Source: JADLBR01 sp020847615 (GTDB lineage: Bacteria > Verrucomicrobiota > Verrucomicrobiia > JADLBR01). Taken from it: a DNA stretch of 64,000 nucleotides. Of the stretch, positions 8,170 through 18,541 are shown piece by piece; position 1 is the stretch's first letter, and each line of letters starts with the position of its first letter. Under the pieces are notes generated by a model. That model was not told where the DNA came from and did no database searches. It was given only the letters and a program-made list of their open reading frames with translations. A program made the translations under genes and the position numbers. The stretch lies in assembly GCA_026646655.1 (NCBI GenBank), contig JAPKHT010000012.1, positions 9,792 through 73,791 of the forward strand, given 5' to 3'.

Positions 8170-11100
8170 TCATTCGACCAGAAACTGGAAATCCTCCCGG
8201 GTGATCAGGGGGCCGATGGCCCGCGACTCGGCGCCCTCGACGATGCGCCGGAACAGCGCCTGCTTCCGGCGCTTCAGCTCCAGCATCTTTTCCTCGACCG
8301 TGTGCCGCATGATGAGGCGGTGGATGAAGACGGTGCTCCTCTGGCCCATGCGGTGGGCGCGGTCGGAGGCCTGGCTCTCGACGGCGGGATTCCACCAGGG
8401 GTCCATGTGGAAGACGTAGGAGGCGCGCGTGAGGTTGAGCCCGGCGCCCCCCGTCTTGAGGCTGATCAGAAAGACCCCCGGCCCCGAGGGCGACTGGAAC
8501 TCGGCGACGAGCCGTTTTCTCTTGGGCGAGGGCGTGGAGCCGTCCAGGCGGATGAACCCGATGCCCCCGGCCTCCAGCGCGCGGCCCACGAGATCCAGCG
8601 CGCGCGTGAACTGCGAGAACACCAGCGCCGCGTGGCCCTCGGCGGCGAGCTCGGCGAGCTTGCCGGCCAGGTGCTCCAGTTTGGGGGAGAGCTCGGCGTG
8701 GCCGGGGTCGAGGATCGCGGGCGATATGCAGATCTGGCGCAGGCGCACCAGCGCCGCGAGCGCCACGATGCCCGCCTGCTGCGAGGGCCTGTCGCGGTAG
8801 GCCGCGGACACCTCTTCGCGGACCTCGGCCACCGCGCGCGTGTAGTATTGCCGCTGGGCCTCCGAGAGGTCGAGGTGCGCGTCGGTCTCCACCTTGGGAG
8901 GCAGCTCGGTCAGGATGCGGTCCTTGGTCCGGCGCAGCACGAAAGGCCTCGCCCGTTCCAGCACGCGCCCCTCCTCGCGCATGTCCTTCTGGAATTCCTT
9001 CCACTCGCCAAAGATCCCGGGCACCGCCAGGTCCAGGATCGAATAGTATTCGCCCGCGTGGTTCTCCATCGGCGTCCCGGTGAGGCAGAGCCGGAACAGC
9101 GCCCGGATCTGGCGCATCGCCTGCGCGCGCGCGCCCAGCAGGTTCTTGACGGCCTGCGCCTCGTCGAAGATCGCGATGTGGAACGGGATCTTCGCGAGCG
9201 CGTCGATGTCGCGCCGCGCGAGGTCGTAGGTCGTGAGCACGACGTCCGCGTCCCCGAAGTCCGCGGAGCGGCGCGCGCCGGAGTGCTCGGCGACGCTCAG
9301 GGCGGGGTAGAAGGATTCGATCTCGCTGCGCCAGTTGAAGAGCAGGGTGGGGGGCAGGACGATCAGGTGGGGGCCCGTCTCGCGGCGCGGGGCCCGGGGG
9401 CGGACCTTGCCCTCCTGCAGCGCGCCCAGCAGGCAGATCGCCTGGAGGGTCTTGCCGAGGCCCATGTCGTCGGCGAGGCACGCCCCGAACCGGTGCCGGT
9501 ACAGAAAGGCGAGCCAATCGTAGCCGCGCTGCTGGTAGTCGCGGGGCGCGGCGCGCAGGCCGACGGGGAGCGGCGCCCTGGGGATGCCGTCGAATTCGAG
9601 CAGCGATTTCAAGACCCGGGCCTCATCGGGGGGCAGGCGGCAGACGATGCCGTCGTTCGCCATCGCCAGCCAATCCAGCATCTGGAGGCGGGGCACGCGG
9701 ATGGGTTCATTCTTGCGCCGCCGCGCGGCGTCGTGGCGGTCGAGCAGCTCGCGGACGCGCGCGATCGCCTCCGGGTTGTCCAGCGCGATCACCCGGATCC
9801 TGCCATCCGGGCCGGTCTGGATCTCGCCCCGCATGATGCTCTCCCAGTGCTCCGGGGGGATGGTGAAATCCCCGCATCGCACCTCGGGCCTCAGCTCGAA
9901 CCAGTCGATCTCCCCGGTCGGGATCGCCCCGACTTCGACCGTGGCGTGGACGATCTCGATGGGGCGGCCCTCGTACTCCGCCCGGATGCCCCGCGCTGCG
10001 GCGGCGATCGCGAATCGGCCCACCGCCCTGCGAAAACCCTGCGCCGGGATCGCGAAGGCGGGACCGGCCCCGGTTTCCAGCGGGCGCAACCCCTCCAGGG
10101 AGCGCAAGAGACCAAGGGCCTCGCCGGCCCGCGCGATCCCCCCCTCCACCCGCACCCACGGCGATGCGGGCCCGGTCCCCGGATGGATCGTGGCCGACGT
10201 GTCGCCGGCGACCCGGGCCGATAGATCCTGGAGCATGCGGCGCGCCAGCTCGGCGTGCGCCGGCGCCCTTAACTGCGGGCTTTCCGCGACCTCGCGCACG
10301 ATCTCGGCGCGCTCGCCGCGCTTGCCCGCGAGGAGCAGGCGGGTGGCGAGGGCGCGGAGGGCCGATTGGCGTCGGGATGACGTGAGCATGGGGTCCGGCG
10401 CGCGCGAGTCCTCGATGTCCAGGATGCGCTCGTGCGCGATGGAGGGGTGGGGCAACTCGATGTCGCCCGCGATCATCCGGATCTCGGCCTCGACGTCATC
10501 CGACTCGCGCGATGGTGCGAAACGTATGGTGATCTCTGGCGCCAGCGTCACGGGCGCGACGGCCTCGCCCGCCGGGCCGAGGAGGCGCATCGCCCCGCCC
10601 CCTTCATCGGGTATCGCCATGCGCGAGCATGCCGGGCGCGGCGCGATCAGTTCCTCCTCGCGGAGCGTCACCCCCGGGTCGCCGCGCAGGGCATGCCACG
10701 GCCGCAGCGCCTCGGGATTCCCGATGTGCCCCAGCCCGCGCGTGGCGACAAGATGCACCAGGCCGCCGCCCAGCATGCGATGCGGGCCGACCTCGCGCCC
10801 CCCCTCATCCGTCAAGATGCGCCGGATGGTGATGCCATCGTCCGCGGGGCGATAGTCGAGGCGCCCCCTCAGTGGCACGACGCGCCCCGGTGTGACCTCG
10901 CTCGCGCCGGCGCCCGCGCCCACCAGGACCGCGTAGCCTCCCGCCCCGCCCTCGAACCACGCGATGAACGTCCCCGCGAATGTCTCCGGCGACCTGTGGG
11001 CCGAGAACAGCGAGAACAGATCGGGCGGCAGCGGCGACATCCCCCGGTCCTCCGCGCCCGGTGCCTCGTATCGGATCACCGCCCCTCCCCCCGCGCCCGC

Positions 11101-11541
11101 CAGCAGGCGAACGGCGCCCCGCGTCGCCCGAGAGGACCACCCCGACCGGATCCTCCCCGCGAGGTGGTCCCAGTACGGCTCCCCCCTGTCTGGGCCCGTC
11201 CAGTAGGCGTGGCCGCGCAGCGCGCGAAAACACGCCATCAGCGCGGCCAGCCCATGCGCGCACACCGGCCCGCCGGACTGCGCCGCCGGGCACTGGCAAT
11301 CCAGCTCGATGCCCTCCTCGCCCGGCGTGACCCAGGCGGTGAGTGGACCCCCCGGATGCCGGATCGAGGCCGCGAGGCTCCGGTCGCCCGGTTCCCAGGC
11401 GAAGGTGATCACGCCCCCGTCGCGCACCAGTTGCGCCGCCTCTTGGATCAGCGGCAACTCGGCCAGCGTGTACACCATCCCCGGCGGAGCCGCATTCAGC
11501 CATTCGAGCGCCTCGTCGCGCGCTGTGTTCGCCTCGGACAT
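8170..11541 (-). CDS. SWIM zinc-finger SNF2-family helicase
   Basis: The 1123-residue protein begins with a SWIM-type zinc-binding motif (DCQCPAAQSGGPVCAH). A long linker follows, then a two-lobed SNF2 ATPase: ADDMGLGKTLQ (Walker A), FDEAQAVKN (DEAQ box), CLTGTPMEN, FSQFTRAL, RLDGST, and the last motif SQASDRAHRMGQ. Such proteins are ATP-driven DNA translocases; in bacteria their role is mostly unknown, with RapA-like recycling or genome defence as possibilities. The ATG at 11541 (MSEANTARDEALEWLN) was chosen over an upstream start at 11670 because the extra residues are Arg/Pro-rich noise. There are no defence or restriction genes next to it, so a housekeeping role is at least as likely. Confidence 0.92.
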   Translation of the reverse strand: MSEANTARDEALEWLNAAPPGMVYTLAELPLIQEAAQLVRDGGVITFAWEPGDRSLAASIRHPGGPLTAWVTPGEEGIELDCQCPAAQSGGPVCAHGLAALMACFRALRGHAYWTGPDRGEPYWDHLAGRIRSGWSSRATRGAVRLLAGAGGGAVIRYEAPGAEDRGMSPLPPDLFSLFSAHRSPETFAGTFIAWFEGGAGGYAVLVGAGAGASEVTPGRVVPLRGRLDYRPADDGITIRRILTDEGGREVGPHRMLGGGLVHLVATRGLGHIGNPEALRPWHALRGDPGVTLREEELIAPRPACSRMAIPDEGGGAMRLLGPAGEAVAPVTLAPEITIRFAPSRESDDVEAEIRMIAGDIELPHPSIAHERILDIEDSRAPDPMLTSSRRQSALRALATRLLLAGKRGERAEIVREVAESPQLRAPAHAELARRMLQDLSARVAGDTSATIHPGTGPASPWVRVEGGIARAGEALGLLRSLEGLRPLETGAGPAFAIPAQGFRRAVGRFAIAAAARGIRAEYEGRPIEIVHATVEVGAIPTGEIDWFELRPEVRCGDFTIPPEHWESIMRGEIQTGPDGRIRVIALDNPEAIARVRELLDRHDAARRRKNEPIRVPRLQMLDWLAMANDGIVCRLPPDEARVLKSLLEFDGIPRAPLPVGLRAAPRDYQQRGYDWLAFLYRHRFGACLADDMGLGKTLQAICLLGALQEGKVRPRAPRRETGPHLIVLPPTLLFNWRSEIESFYPALSVAEHSGARRSADFGDADVVLTTYDLARRDIDALAKIPFHIAIFDEAQAVKNLLGARAQAMRQIRALFRLCLTGTPMENHAGEYYSILDLAVPGIFGEWKEFQKDMREEGRVLERARPFVLRRTKDRILTELPPKVETDAHLDLSEAQRQYYTRAVAEVREEVSAAYRDRPSQQAGIVALAALVRLRQICISPAILDPGHAELSPKLEHLAGKLAELAAEGHAALVFSQFTRALDLVGRALEAGGIGFIRLDGSTPSPKRKRLVAEFQSPSGPGVFLISLKTGGAGLNLTRASYVFHMDPWWNPAVESQASDRAHRMGQRSTVFIHRLIMRHTVEEKMLELKRRKQALFRRIVEGAESRAIGPLITREDFQFLVE

Positions 11542-11683
11542 GAAGCGCCGGAGTCTGCCGCGGTCCCGCGGCGCCGCAAGCGCGCAGGGAAGGGGCCGCG
11601 ATCGCGCGCGAGGTATTCGCCAGTCGCTGCGCCGCGATCTGCAGGCGCCTTCCGGTGGCCGCCGGACCACCGCGGCCGAAAAT

Positions 11684-11734
11684 GTAGCCGAGGCCGTGAG
11701 GCCTTGGCGGCCAAACGCTTACGCGTTCGGCTAC
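11684..11734. repeat. 51-bp REPIN, copy with compensatory stem change
   Basis: Same architecture as 2978-3028, but the left stem is CCGAGGCC, loop GTGA, GGCCTTGG. The A-T pair seen in other copies is replaced by G-C on both arms, which supports selection for the hairpin. A partial second end (GCGTTCAGCTAC, 11742-11753) and a 28-bp flank (11754-11781) follow. Confidence 0.9.
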
Positions 11735-11782
11735 AGGAATTGCGTTCAGCTACGGGATGCGCTGCGGATATTTTAAAGTCAG

Positions 11783-12796
11783 TCAATGCCCCCGGAGAAG
11801 TTCCAGCCGCAGCGCGCGGAACGCCTTCATCGCGGGATCCTTCAGGCGCTTGCACGGCACGCCATCGGCGGTGACCGTGCCGTCGTCGCTGATGAGCTCG
11901 CAACCGGAGCCGCCGGATCCTTCGATGGCGAGGATCGCCTCCGGCTTGAAGCCTTCGAGCGCGGCCCCCTCAAGGCGCGACGGCGAGCTGCCCTCGCCCC
12001 GCCAAGAATACAGCCGCGAGGCGCCCGCCTCGGCCGCGGGACCGGCTATGATGAGGTAACGGCCGCCGACCAACTCGATGCTCCGGACGCCCAGGCCACC
12101 CAGATCGAGCAGGATGGGATCGCCGAACTCAGGGTCCGTGCCCCGGGCGACCGCCTCTGGGTGTTGCAGCGGGACGAGGAGTGCCCTGCCGCCCGGGATC
12201 GGATTCCGAAAACCGATCAGAAGCCGTCCGTCCGGCATCGCCGACAGGCCCTCGATGTTCAGCGCGCCCTCCTGTTTCGGGGCCTTCTCGGCGGCGGCCC
12301 CCAGACGGAACGGGCGCATGCGCGGGTCGGCGATCAGGGCCCGCAGGAGATGCCGGCACGGGACGCCGGACGGGACAAGCGCCGGCCGGTCGCCCTCGCC
12401 CACGATATCCGTCGCAAAGAAGCGATGGCGATTCGGGCGCTCCTTGCCTTCCGCATTGCGCCCGTGGGAGGTGATCCAGTAGATCCGGTCGCCGATGCGG
12501 GCCGCCCCCTCCAGGTCCGTCTCCGGAGATTTATCACCCACCCCGAGAAAATCGGAGAGATCGATCTGGGATTCCGGCATGCCCGGGCGCGCGCGGTCGT
12601 AGATCCTCAGGATGTTGTCCTCGTCATCGGCGGCGGCAAATCGCCCCCCGCCCAGATTCGCAGCCGCCGACGCATCGCACATGCCGCGATAGACCGCGAC
12701 GGCGCCCGGGCTGCCCTGGGCTGCCGCGGGTGACGCCAGGATCGCGGCGCACGATGCGACGAGAAGATCAGGCAGCATCGGCACAGAACACACCAT
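11783..12796 (-). CDS. secreted DUF3616-type protein
   Basis: The mature protein begins after a probable signal peptide (MVCSVPMLPDLLVASCAAIL, cleavage near AAAQG). It contains GGGRFAAADDEDNILRIYDR, which matches the start of DUF3616 proteins, and later repeated propeller-like strands (GARIGDRIYWITSHGRNAEG, EGLSAMPDGRLLIGFRNPIP). DUF3616 proteins are thought to be exported beta-propellers; their substrate is unknown. I place the start at 12796, with 12778 possible; the longer frame to 13012 has no signal-like start. No clear RBS is visible. The stop lies 1 nt from the 28-bp repeat flank at 11754-11781. Confidence 0.7.
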   Translation of the reverse strand: MVCSVPMLPDLLVASCAAILASPAAAQGSPGAVAVYRGMCDASAAANLGGGRFAAADDEDNILRIYDRARPGMPESQIDLSDFLGVGDKSPETDLEGAARIGDRIYWITSHGRNAEGKERPNRHRFFATDIVGEGDRPALVPSGVPCRHLLRALIADPRMRPFRLGAAAEKAPKQEGALNIEGLSAMPDGRLLIGFRNPIPGGRALLVPLQHPEAVARGTDPEFGDPILLDLGGLGVRSIELVGGRYLIIAGPAAEAGASRLYSWRGEGSSPSRLEGAALEGFKPEAILAIEGSGGSGCELISDDGTVTADGVPCKRLKDPAMKAFRALRLELLRGH

Positions 12797-13033
12797 TCGC
12801 CCGGAGGCCGCAAGCGGGAAGCCCAGCGGCTGCCGGATCCAACCAGGGGGAACGGGATCGAGTCGAGCGCGAACCACCAGGCGGGCACGCCTGCCTGAAG
12901 GTCGATGGGGAGATACGCGGGCCGCCGATGACCAGGAGCCAGCCCATGAGACATGAGGACTTTTGAGTGCCGAGAGAATCCACCCGCAGCTCGCCGGGTC
13001 CGCTTGCCTCACGGGCTGAGGTGTGCCGGAGCC

Positions 13034-14107
13034 TCAGCGCCCGCCGATCGGCGTCGCCTCGAGGCGCTTGTCGTAGGCTTCCAGTTGGTTCAGATCGAGG
13101 CGCTGGAAACCGGAAGGCAGTTCCACGAAGTCGGCGCCCATGCGAAGCGCGGAGTCGAGGACCTTGCAGAGGTCCGAAGTGCTACCGCCCAACCGCTGGA
13201 GCGTCCGCGTCTGCAGACCTTTGGGCCCCGGCACGGATTTGAGGAAGGCAAAGTGGTTGGTCTCTGGAGTGCCGCGTTCGGGGTTTGTGTCGGTGCCGGC
13301 CCCATTGTTTTGGAGGACGAGCTTCTCGCCCATTAGGCCGCGGGCCCAGCGGACGAATGCGACGGTCCGCTCGAACGAAGAGCAGCGATGCGCGGGCGAG
13401 GCGTCGATAACGTCCCAGGCATTGATCGCCAGCGACGTGCGCGTGCGATGGAAGAGCCGGTGGTGGATCTCGATGACGCGACGGTGCGCGGCGAGGTCCT
13501 TCTGAATGTCTAGCCCGGCCCGGAACAATCGGCTGTTGGACCCGGCGTCATCGTGCGCCCGATAGAAGGGCTCCGCGTAGGTGGTCATGCAGCCCGACGC
13601 CACGACCTCGCGGATCTCGGGTGCCCCTTCGTATCGCCTCGCCACCTCCGCCATTAACTGCTCGTATTGGTCGAGCACCTCGGGTTGCCAGAATCGCGGG
13701 ATCACTCCGGGCCGCTTGTCGTGCCGATTCCAGATCGCGATGCCCCCCGTCTTCGAGCAGTCGGTGCCGTGCTCCGGGTCCGAGATCCCCGGCCCACCGA
13801 TCCTTTTCACGAACTCCGGCGCGTGGACGCCCGCCATCACCCGCAACCGGATCTTCAGACCCTGCCGCCGCGCGTTCTCGATCTCCTCCCAACCGGGGCC
13901 GTCGAATCGCCCGTCGGCGGTCTCCAACTCCCGCCACAGCACGTGCGCAACCACGCTGTCGATGAACGGCACCTCGGCCTTGCCCGAGAACTCCCGGATC
14001 ATCAGGCCCCGGCACGGGCCCTTGAGCCCCGTCGATGCGGTCGCCCCGCCCGAAGGGATGGCCGATGCCACCAGCCACGCGCCCAATAGCAATCGCTCCA
14101 ACCGCAT
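13034..14107 (-). CDS. secreted TIM-barrel glycosidase-like protein
   Basis: The 357-residue product has a signal peptide (MRLERLLLGAWLVASAIPSG, about 24 residues) and a fold that reads like a clan GH-A barrel: VAHVLWRELETADGRFDG, a layout shared with GH42-type enzymes (W-x-x-[LI]-E-x-x-x-G-x-[FY]-[DN]), then KIRLRVMAGVHAPEFV, and later LVLQNNGAGTD. I cannot name the acid/base and nucleophile residues with confidence, so no substrate is assigned. It is transcribed away from prmC. Its product is probably periplasmic or extracellular. Confidence 0.6.
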   Translation of the reverse strand: MRLERLLLGAWLVASAIPSGGATASTGLKGPCRGLMIREFSGKAEVPFIDSVVAHVLWRELETADGRFDGPGWEEIENARRQGLKIRLRVMAGVHAPEFVKRIGGPGISDPEHGTDCSKTGGIAIWNRHDKRPGVIPRFWQPEVLDQYEQLMAEVARRYEGAPEIREVVASGCMTTYAEPFYRAHDDAGSNSRLFRAGLDIQKDLAAHRRVIEIHHRLFHRTRTSLAINAWDVIDASPAHRCSSFERTVAFVRWARGLMGEKLVLQNNGAGTDTNPERGTPETNHFAFLKSVPGPKGLQTRTLQRLGGSTSDLCKVLDSALRMGADFVELPSGFQRLDLNQLEAYDKRLEATPIGGR

Positions 14108-14279
14108 AGTGGCGCTGAGGATACGCGGCCCGCGGGCCGCGGACAGTCATAATTGTATTCAATGGCGCCGCGGGTCGAGGGATGGACCTGTGATCGCGGT
14201 GGCCGGGCGCCCATGGTCTATCCGAAAATCCCCTGAGAATGGGCTCGCCCGCCGCCCGCGCCCGCCTTTATCTGGGCGC

Positions 14280-15122
14280 GTGACGCTCCTCGAATTGCTC
14301 AACGCGACGTCCGGCTATTTCGAGAAGCACCGCGTTCCCCAGCCGCGCCTTAATGCGGAGCTGCTCATCGCCGACGCGCTCGGAGTCGGGCGCCTCGATC
14401 TCTATCTCCAGTTCGACCGGCCCATCGCGGACGCCGAGCGCGAGAGACTCCGCCCCCTCGTGAGACGCCGCGCGCAGCGCGAGCCGCTCCAGCATGTCAT
14501 GGGCTGGACCGAGTTCTGCGGCATCCGGCTGGCGTGCGACAGCCGCGCACTCGTGCCGCGCCCCGAGACGGAGTGCCTCGTCGAGGAAGCGCTCCGGGTC
14601 GCCCCCGCCGAGGGCGGCACCCTCCTCGATATCGGCACCGGCACCGGCGCCATCGCGCTCGCCTTCCTCGCGCGGCGCCCCGCCTGGGCGGCCGTCGCCA
14701 CCGACATCTCCCCCGCCGCGCTCGAACTCGCCTGCGCCAATGCCGCCGCCCTCGGCCTCGCGGACCGCATCACTTTTCACGCGTGCGACCTCTGGCCCGC
14801 CGGGGATGAGCGCTTCTCCCTCATCACCGCCAACCCCCCATACATCGCATCGGCCATCCTCCCCTCCACCTCGCCCGAGGTCCAGGCCGACCCCGCCCTC
14901 GCCCTCGACGGCGGCCCCGATGGCCTCGATCTGGTTCGGCGCATCATGTCGGACGCTCCCGCGCACCTCGCCCCAGGCGCGCCCCTCCTCATCGAGATCG
15001 GCGACGACCAAGGGGCCGCCGCCAGGGCGCTGCTCGCCGCCGCGGCGTTCCATGAGATCGCCATCCTTCCCGACCTCAACGGCCGCGACCGGATCGCAGC
15101 CGCGCGGTGCGGCCGGACGTAG
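14280..15122 (+). CDS. prmC: peptide chain release factor N5-glutamine methyltransferase
   Basis: PrmC methylates the glutamine of the GGQ motif of release factors with S-adenosylmethionine. The 280-residue product has the N-terminal helical domain (TLLELLNATSGYFEKH), SAM-binding motif I (LDIGTGTGAIAL) and the catalytic NPPY signature (ITANPPYIAS). The GTG at 14280 gives the family length; the frame stays open far upstream over the neighbouring antisense gene. prfA, a frequent neighbour, is absent. The stop codon TAG is contributed by the GTAG head of a degenerate REP module at 15119. Confidence 0.93.
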   Translation: MTLLELLNATSGYFEKHRVPQPRLNAELLIADALGVGRLDLYLQFDRPIADAERERLRPLVRRRAQREPLQHVMGWTEFCGIRLACDSRALVPRPETECLVEEALRVAPAEGGTLLDIGTGTGAIALAFLARRPAWAAVATDISPAALELACANAAALGLADRITFHACDLWPAGDERFSLITANPPYIASAILPSTSPEVQADPALALDGGPDGLDLVRRIMSDAPAHLAPGAPLLIEIGDDQGAAARALLAAAAFHEIAILPDLNGRDRIAAARCGRT

Positions 15123-15142
15123 CCACGGTAGCCAGACCGTCG
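15119..15142 (+). repeat. degenerate REP module overlapping the prmC stop
   Basis: GTAG, then CCACGGTA, loop GCCA, GACCGTCG. It is a decayed relative of the CCACGGTC/GACCGTGG module found at 18972 and 34508. Its GTAG includes the prmC stop codon TAG. Confidence 0.65.
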
Positions 15143-15229
15143 GCCGCGCGGGCTGTCCGGGGCCCACGTGAATAAGTCCGTTTAAAGGACTGCATAAGAC
15201 ATTCTCTCACAACGGGTCGCATTTACCCG

Positions 15230-15257
15230 TTGACGCGAGGGTCGCGATCTCTATCTT
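15230..15257 (+). promoter_or_regulatory. sigma-70-type promoter of the gapA operon
   Basis: TTGACG (15230-15235), a 16-bp spacer and TATCTT (15252-15257) precede the gapA start by about 50 bp. This is the best consensus-like promoter in the window and fits a highly expressed glycolytic operon. Confidence 0.65.
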
Positions 15258-15307
15258 GTGTCGGTCCTATTAGGCCACAACACAGAAACAGACGAGGAGC
15301 ATAGACT

Positions 15308-16354
<1,047 letters not shown>

Positions 16355-16395
16355 CCGGCCGGGCGGCGCCCGGAGGAATAGATATGGCCCGCGAC

Positions 16396-16419
16396 GGGGA
16401 CCCGCATGGGCGGGTTCCC
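16396..16419 (+). promoter_or_regulatory. hairpin between gapA and pgk
   Basis: GGGGACCCG and CGGGTTCCC form a 9-bp stem with one wobble pair around a 6-nt loop. There is no U-tract, so it is more likely an mRNA processing or stability element than a terminator. Confidence 0.4.
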
Positions 16420-16439
16420 GGCCGGGGCCCGGAGGACCC

Positions 16440-17666
16440 ATGGCCAAGAAGAGCATCGAAGACGTCGACCTGAAGGGCAAGCGCGTGCTGGTGCGCGTGG
16501 ACTACAACGTGCCGCTCGAGGAGCGGGACGGCAAGATGGTCATCACCGATGACACGCGCATCGTCGAGACCCTGCCCACGCTGAAGCACCTCAGCGCCAA
16601 GGGGGCCAAGACCATCCTGGTCGCGCACCTCGGTCGCCCCAAGGGCAAGCCCGACCCCAAGCAGAGCCTGGCGCCGGTCGCCGACCGGCTCGCCGAGCTC
16701 GTCGGCCGCAGGGTGGAATTCCGGGGCGATAGCCTGATCGATGAGGCGGGGCTCGCCGCGGTCAAGCGCGCCGCGGACGGCCTGGGCGGCGGCGACTTTC
16801 TCCTGCTGGAGAACATCCGCTTCTACCCGGGCGAGGAAAAGAACGATTTGGACCTCGGCAAGAGGCTGGCCTCCCTGTGCGACATCTACGTCAACGACGC
16901 GTTCGGCAGCGCGCACCGCGCGCACTCCTCGACGGAGGCGGCGGCCAAGGCCGCGCCCGCGGCGGTCAGCGGCTACCTGATGCAGAAGGAGCTGCGCTAC
17001 CTCGGGGACGAGCTCGATAAACCCGAGCGGCCCTTCGTCGTGATCCTCGGCGGCGCCAAGGTCTCCGACAAGATCACCGTCATCGACAACCTGCTGGATA
17101 GGGCCGACGCGATGCTCATCGGCGGCGGCATGGCCTACACCTTCCTGTCGGTCATGGGCCAGAAGATCGGCAACTCGCTGTTCGAGGCCGACAAGGTGGA
17201 CGTGGCGCGCGCGGCGATCGACAAGGCCAAGGCCAAGGGCGTGAAATTCCTCCTTCCGGTCGACCACGTGATCACCGAGAAACTGGATTTTCCTGGCAAG
17301 GCCATCAGCCCGGCCAGGTTCACGAAGGTGGGCGAGCAGATCCCCGACGGATGGCTGGCGGTCGACATCGGCCCGGAGACGATCAAGGCCTACGGCGATG
17401 CCGTGCGGGGCGCCAAGACCGTCCTGTGGAATGGCCCGATGGGCGTGTTCGAGATCAAGGATTGCGCCAAGGGGACCTTCGCGGTCGCGGAGGCGGTCGC
17501 CTCCTCCGGCGCCAAGAGCATCATCGGGGGCGGCGATTCGGTGAAGGCCGTCAAGAAGTCGGGGCAGGCGTCGAAGGTGACGTTCATGTCCACCGGCGGC
17601 GGCGCGTCGCTGGAATTCCTCGAGGGCAAGGTGCTGCCCGGCGTGGCGGCCCTCAACGACAAATAG
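16440..17666 (+). CDS. pgk: phosphoglycerate kinase
   Basis: This enzyme transfers the acyl phosphate of 1,3-bisphosphoglycerate to ADP. The 408-residue product has the N-terminal RVLVRVDYNVPLEE segment, LVAHLGRPKGKPDP, YVNDAFGSAHRAHSS and the C-terminal nucleotide-binding STGGGASLEFLEGKVLPG. Length is typical. GGAGG lies close upstream of the ATG. It is the second gene of the glycolytic operon, 85 bp after gapA and 44 bp before tpiA. Confidence 0.98.
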   Translation: MAKKSIEDVDLKGKRVLVRVDYNVPLEERDGKMVITDDTRIVETLPTLKHLSAKGAKTILVAHLGRPKGKPDPKQSLAPVADRLAELVGRRVEFRGDSLIDEAGLAAVKRAADGLGGGDFLLLENIRFYPGEEKNDLDLGKRLASLCDIYVNDAFGSAHRAHSSTEAAAKAAPAAVSGYLMQKELRYLGDELDKPERPFVVILGGAKVSDKITVIDNLLDRADAMLIGGGMAYTFLSVMGQKIGNSLFEADKVDVARAAIDKAKAKGVKFLLPVDHVITEKLDFPGKAISPARFTKVGEQIPDGWLAVDIGPETIKAYGDAVRGAKTVLWNGPMGVFEIKDCAKGTFAVAEAVASSGAKSIIGGGDSVKAVKKSGQASKVTFMSTGGGASLEFLEGKVLPGVAALNDK

Positions 17667-17710
17667 GGGACCGCCGGCGCGGCAACCTCGCAGAAAGGCA
17701 ATAGGGAATC

Positions 17711-18481
17711 ATGGCAAATCGGCGTTCGATCATCGCGGGCAACTGGAAGATGAACAAGACCGGCGCGGAGGCGAGGGCCCTCGCGGAGGCGTTCGTCAAG
17801 GAGGTCGGGGCGTTCTCCGGGTGCGACATCGTGCTGTGCCCGCCGTTCACGGCGCTCGAGGCGGTGCGCGCGGCCATCGCCGGCGCGAAGAACATCGCGC
17901 TCGGCGCGCAGAACGTGCATTTCGAGGCCTCCGGCGCCTACACGGGGGAGATCTCCGTCGGCATGCTCAAGGACGCCGGCTGCGCATACGTGATCATCGG
18001 CCACTCGGAGCGCCGGCAGTACTTCGCCGAGTGCGACTCGCTGGTGAACAAGAAGGCCAAGGCGGCGCTCGCGGGCGGGCTCAAGCCCATCGTGTGCGTC
18101 GGCGAGACCCTCGACGTCCGCGACGCGGGCGGCACCGAGAAGTTGGTGCGCTCCCAGATCGCCGGCGGCCTCGCGGGGCTCACCGCGGAGCAGATGGCCA
18201 GCGTCGTCGTCGCCTATGAGCCGGTTTGGGCGATCGGCACCGGTCGCACCGCGACCCCGGCCCAGGCGCAGGAGGTCCACGGCTGGATCCGCGACGAATT
18301 GAAGAAGCTGTTCGGCCCCGCGGTGGCGGGCGCGACCCGGATCCAGTACGGGGGCAGCGTCAAGGCGAGCAACACCGCCGAACTCTGCGGCCAGCCGGAC
18401 ATCGACGGCGCGCTCGTGGGCGGCGCCAGCCTCGAGGCCAAGGGCTTTGCCGACATCGTCCGGGCGGGCGCGAAGGGCTGA
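17711..18481 (+). CDS. tpiA: triosephosphate isomerase
   Basis: This enzyme interconverts dihydroxyacetone phosphate and glyceraldehyde-3-phosphate. The 256-residue product has the substrate-binding GNWKMNK (K13), the electrophile H98 in IIGHSERRQYF and the catalytic base E170 in VAYEPVWAIGTG. Length matches the family. It is the third gene of the glycolytic operon, with AGGGAA before the start. Confidence 0.98.
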   Translation: MANRRSIIAGNWKMNKTGAEARALAEAFVKEVGAFSGCDIVLCPPFTALEAVRAAIAGAKNIALGAQNVHFEASGAYTGEISVGMLKDAGCAYVIIGHSERRQYFAECDSLVNKKAKAALAGGLKPIVCVGETLDVRDAGGTEKLVRSQIAGGLAGLTAEQMASVVVAYEPVWAIGTGRTATPAQAQEVHGWIRDELKKLFGPAVAGATRIQYGGSVKASNTAELCGQPDIDGALVGGASLEAKGFADIVRAGAKG

Positions 18482-18541
18482 CCGTCCAGAATCATGGTTT
18501 GCCATCGGGCCGGTTCGGGGCTATAAGACCCATCCTCTTTT

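Noticed and set aside
8134..10224. 696-codon plus-strand open frame over the SNF2 gene
   Set aside because: Antisense shadow of a gene with intact SNF2 motifs.
8170..11541. Phage-defence helicase
   Set aside because: No defence, restriction or mobile genes flank the SNF2 gene; housekeeping neighbours make this reading unsupported.
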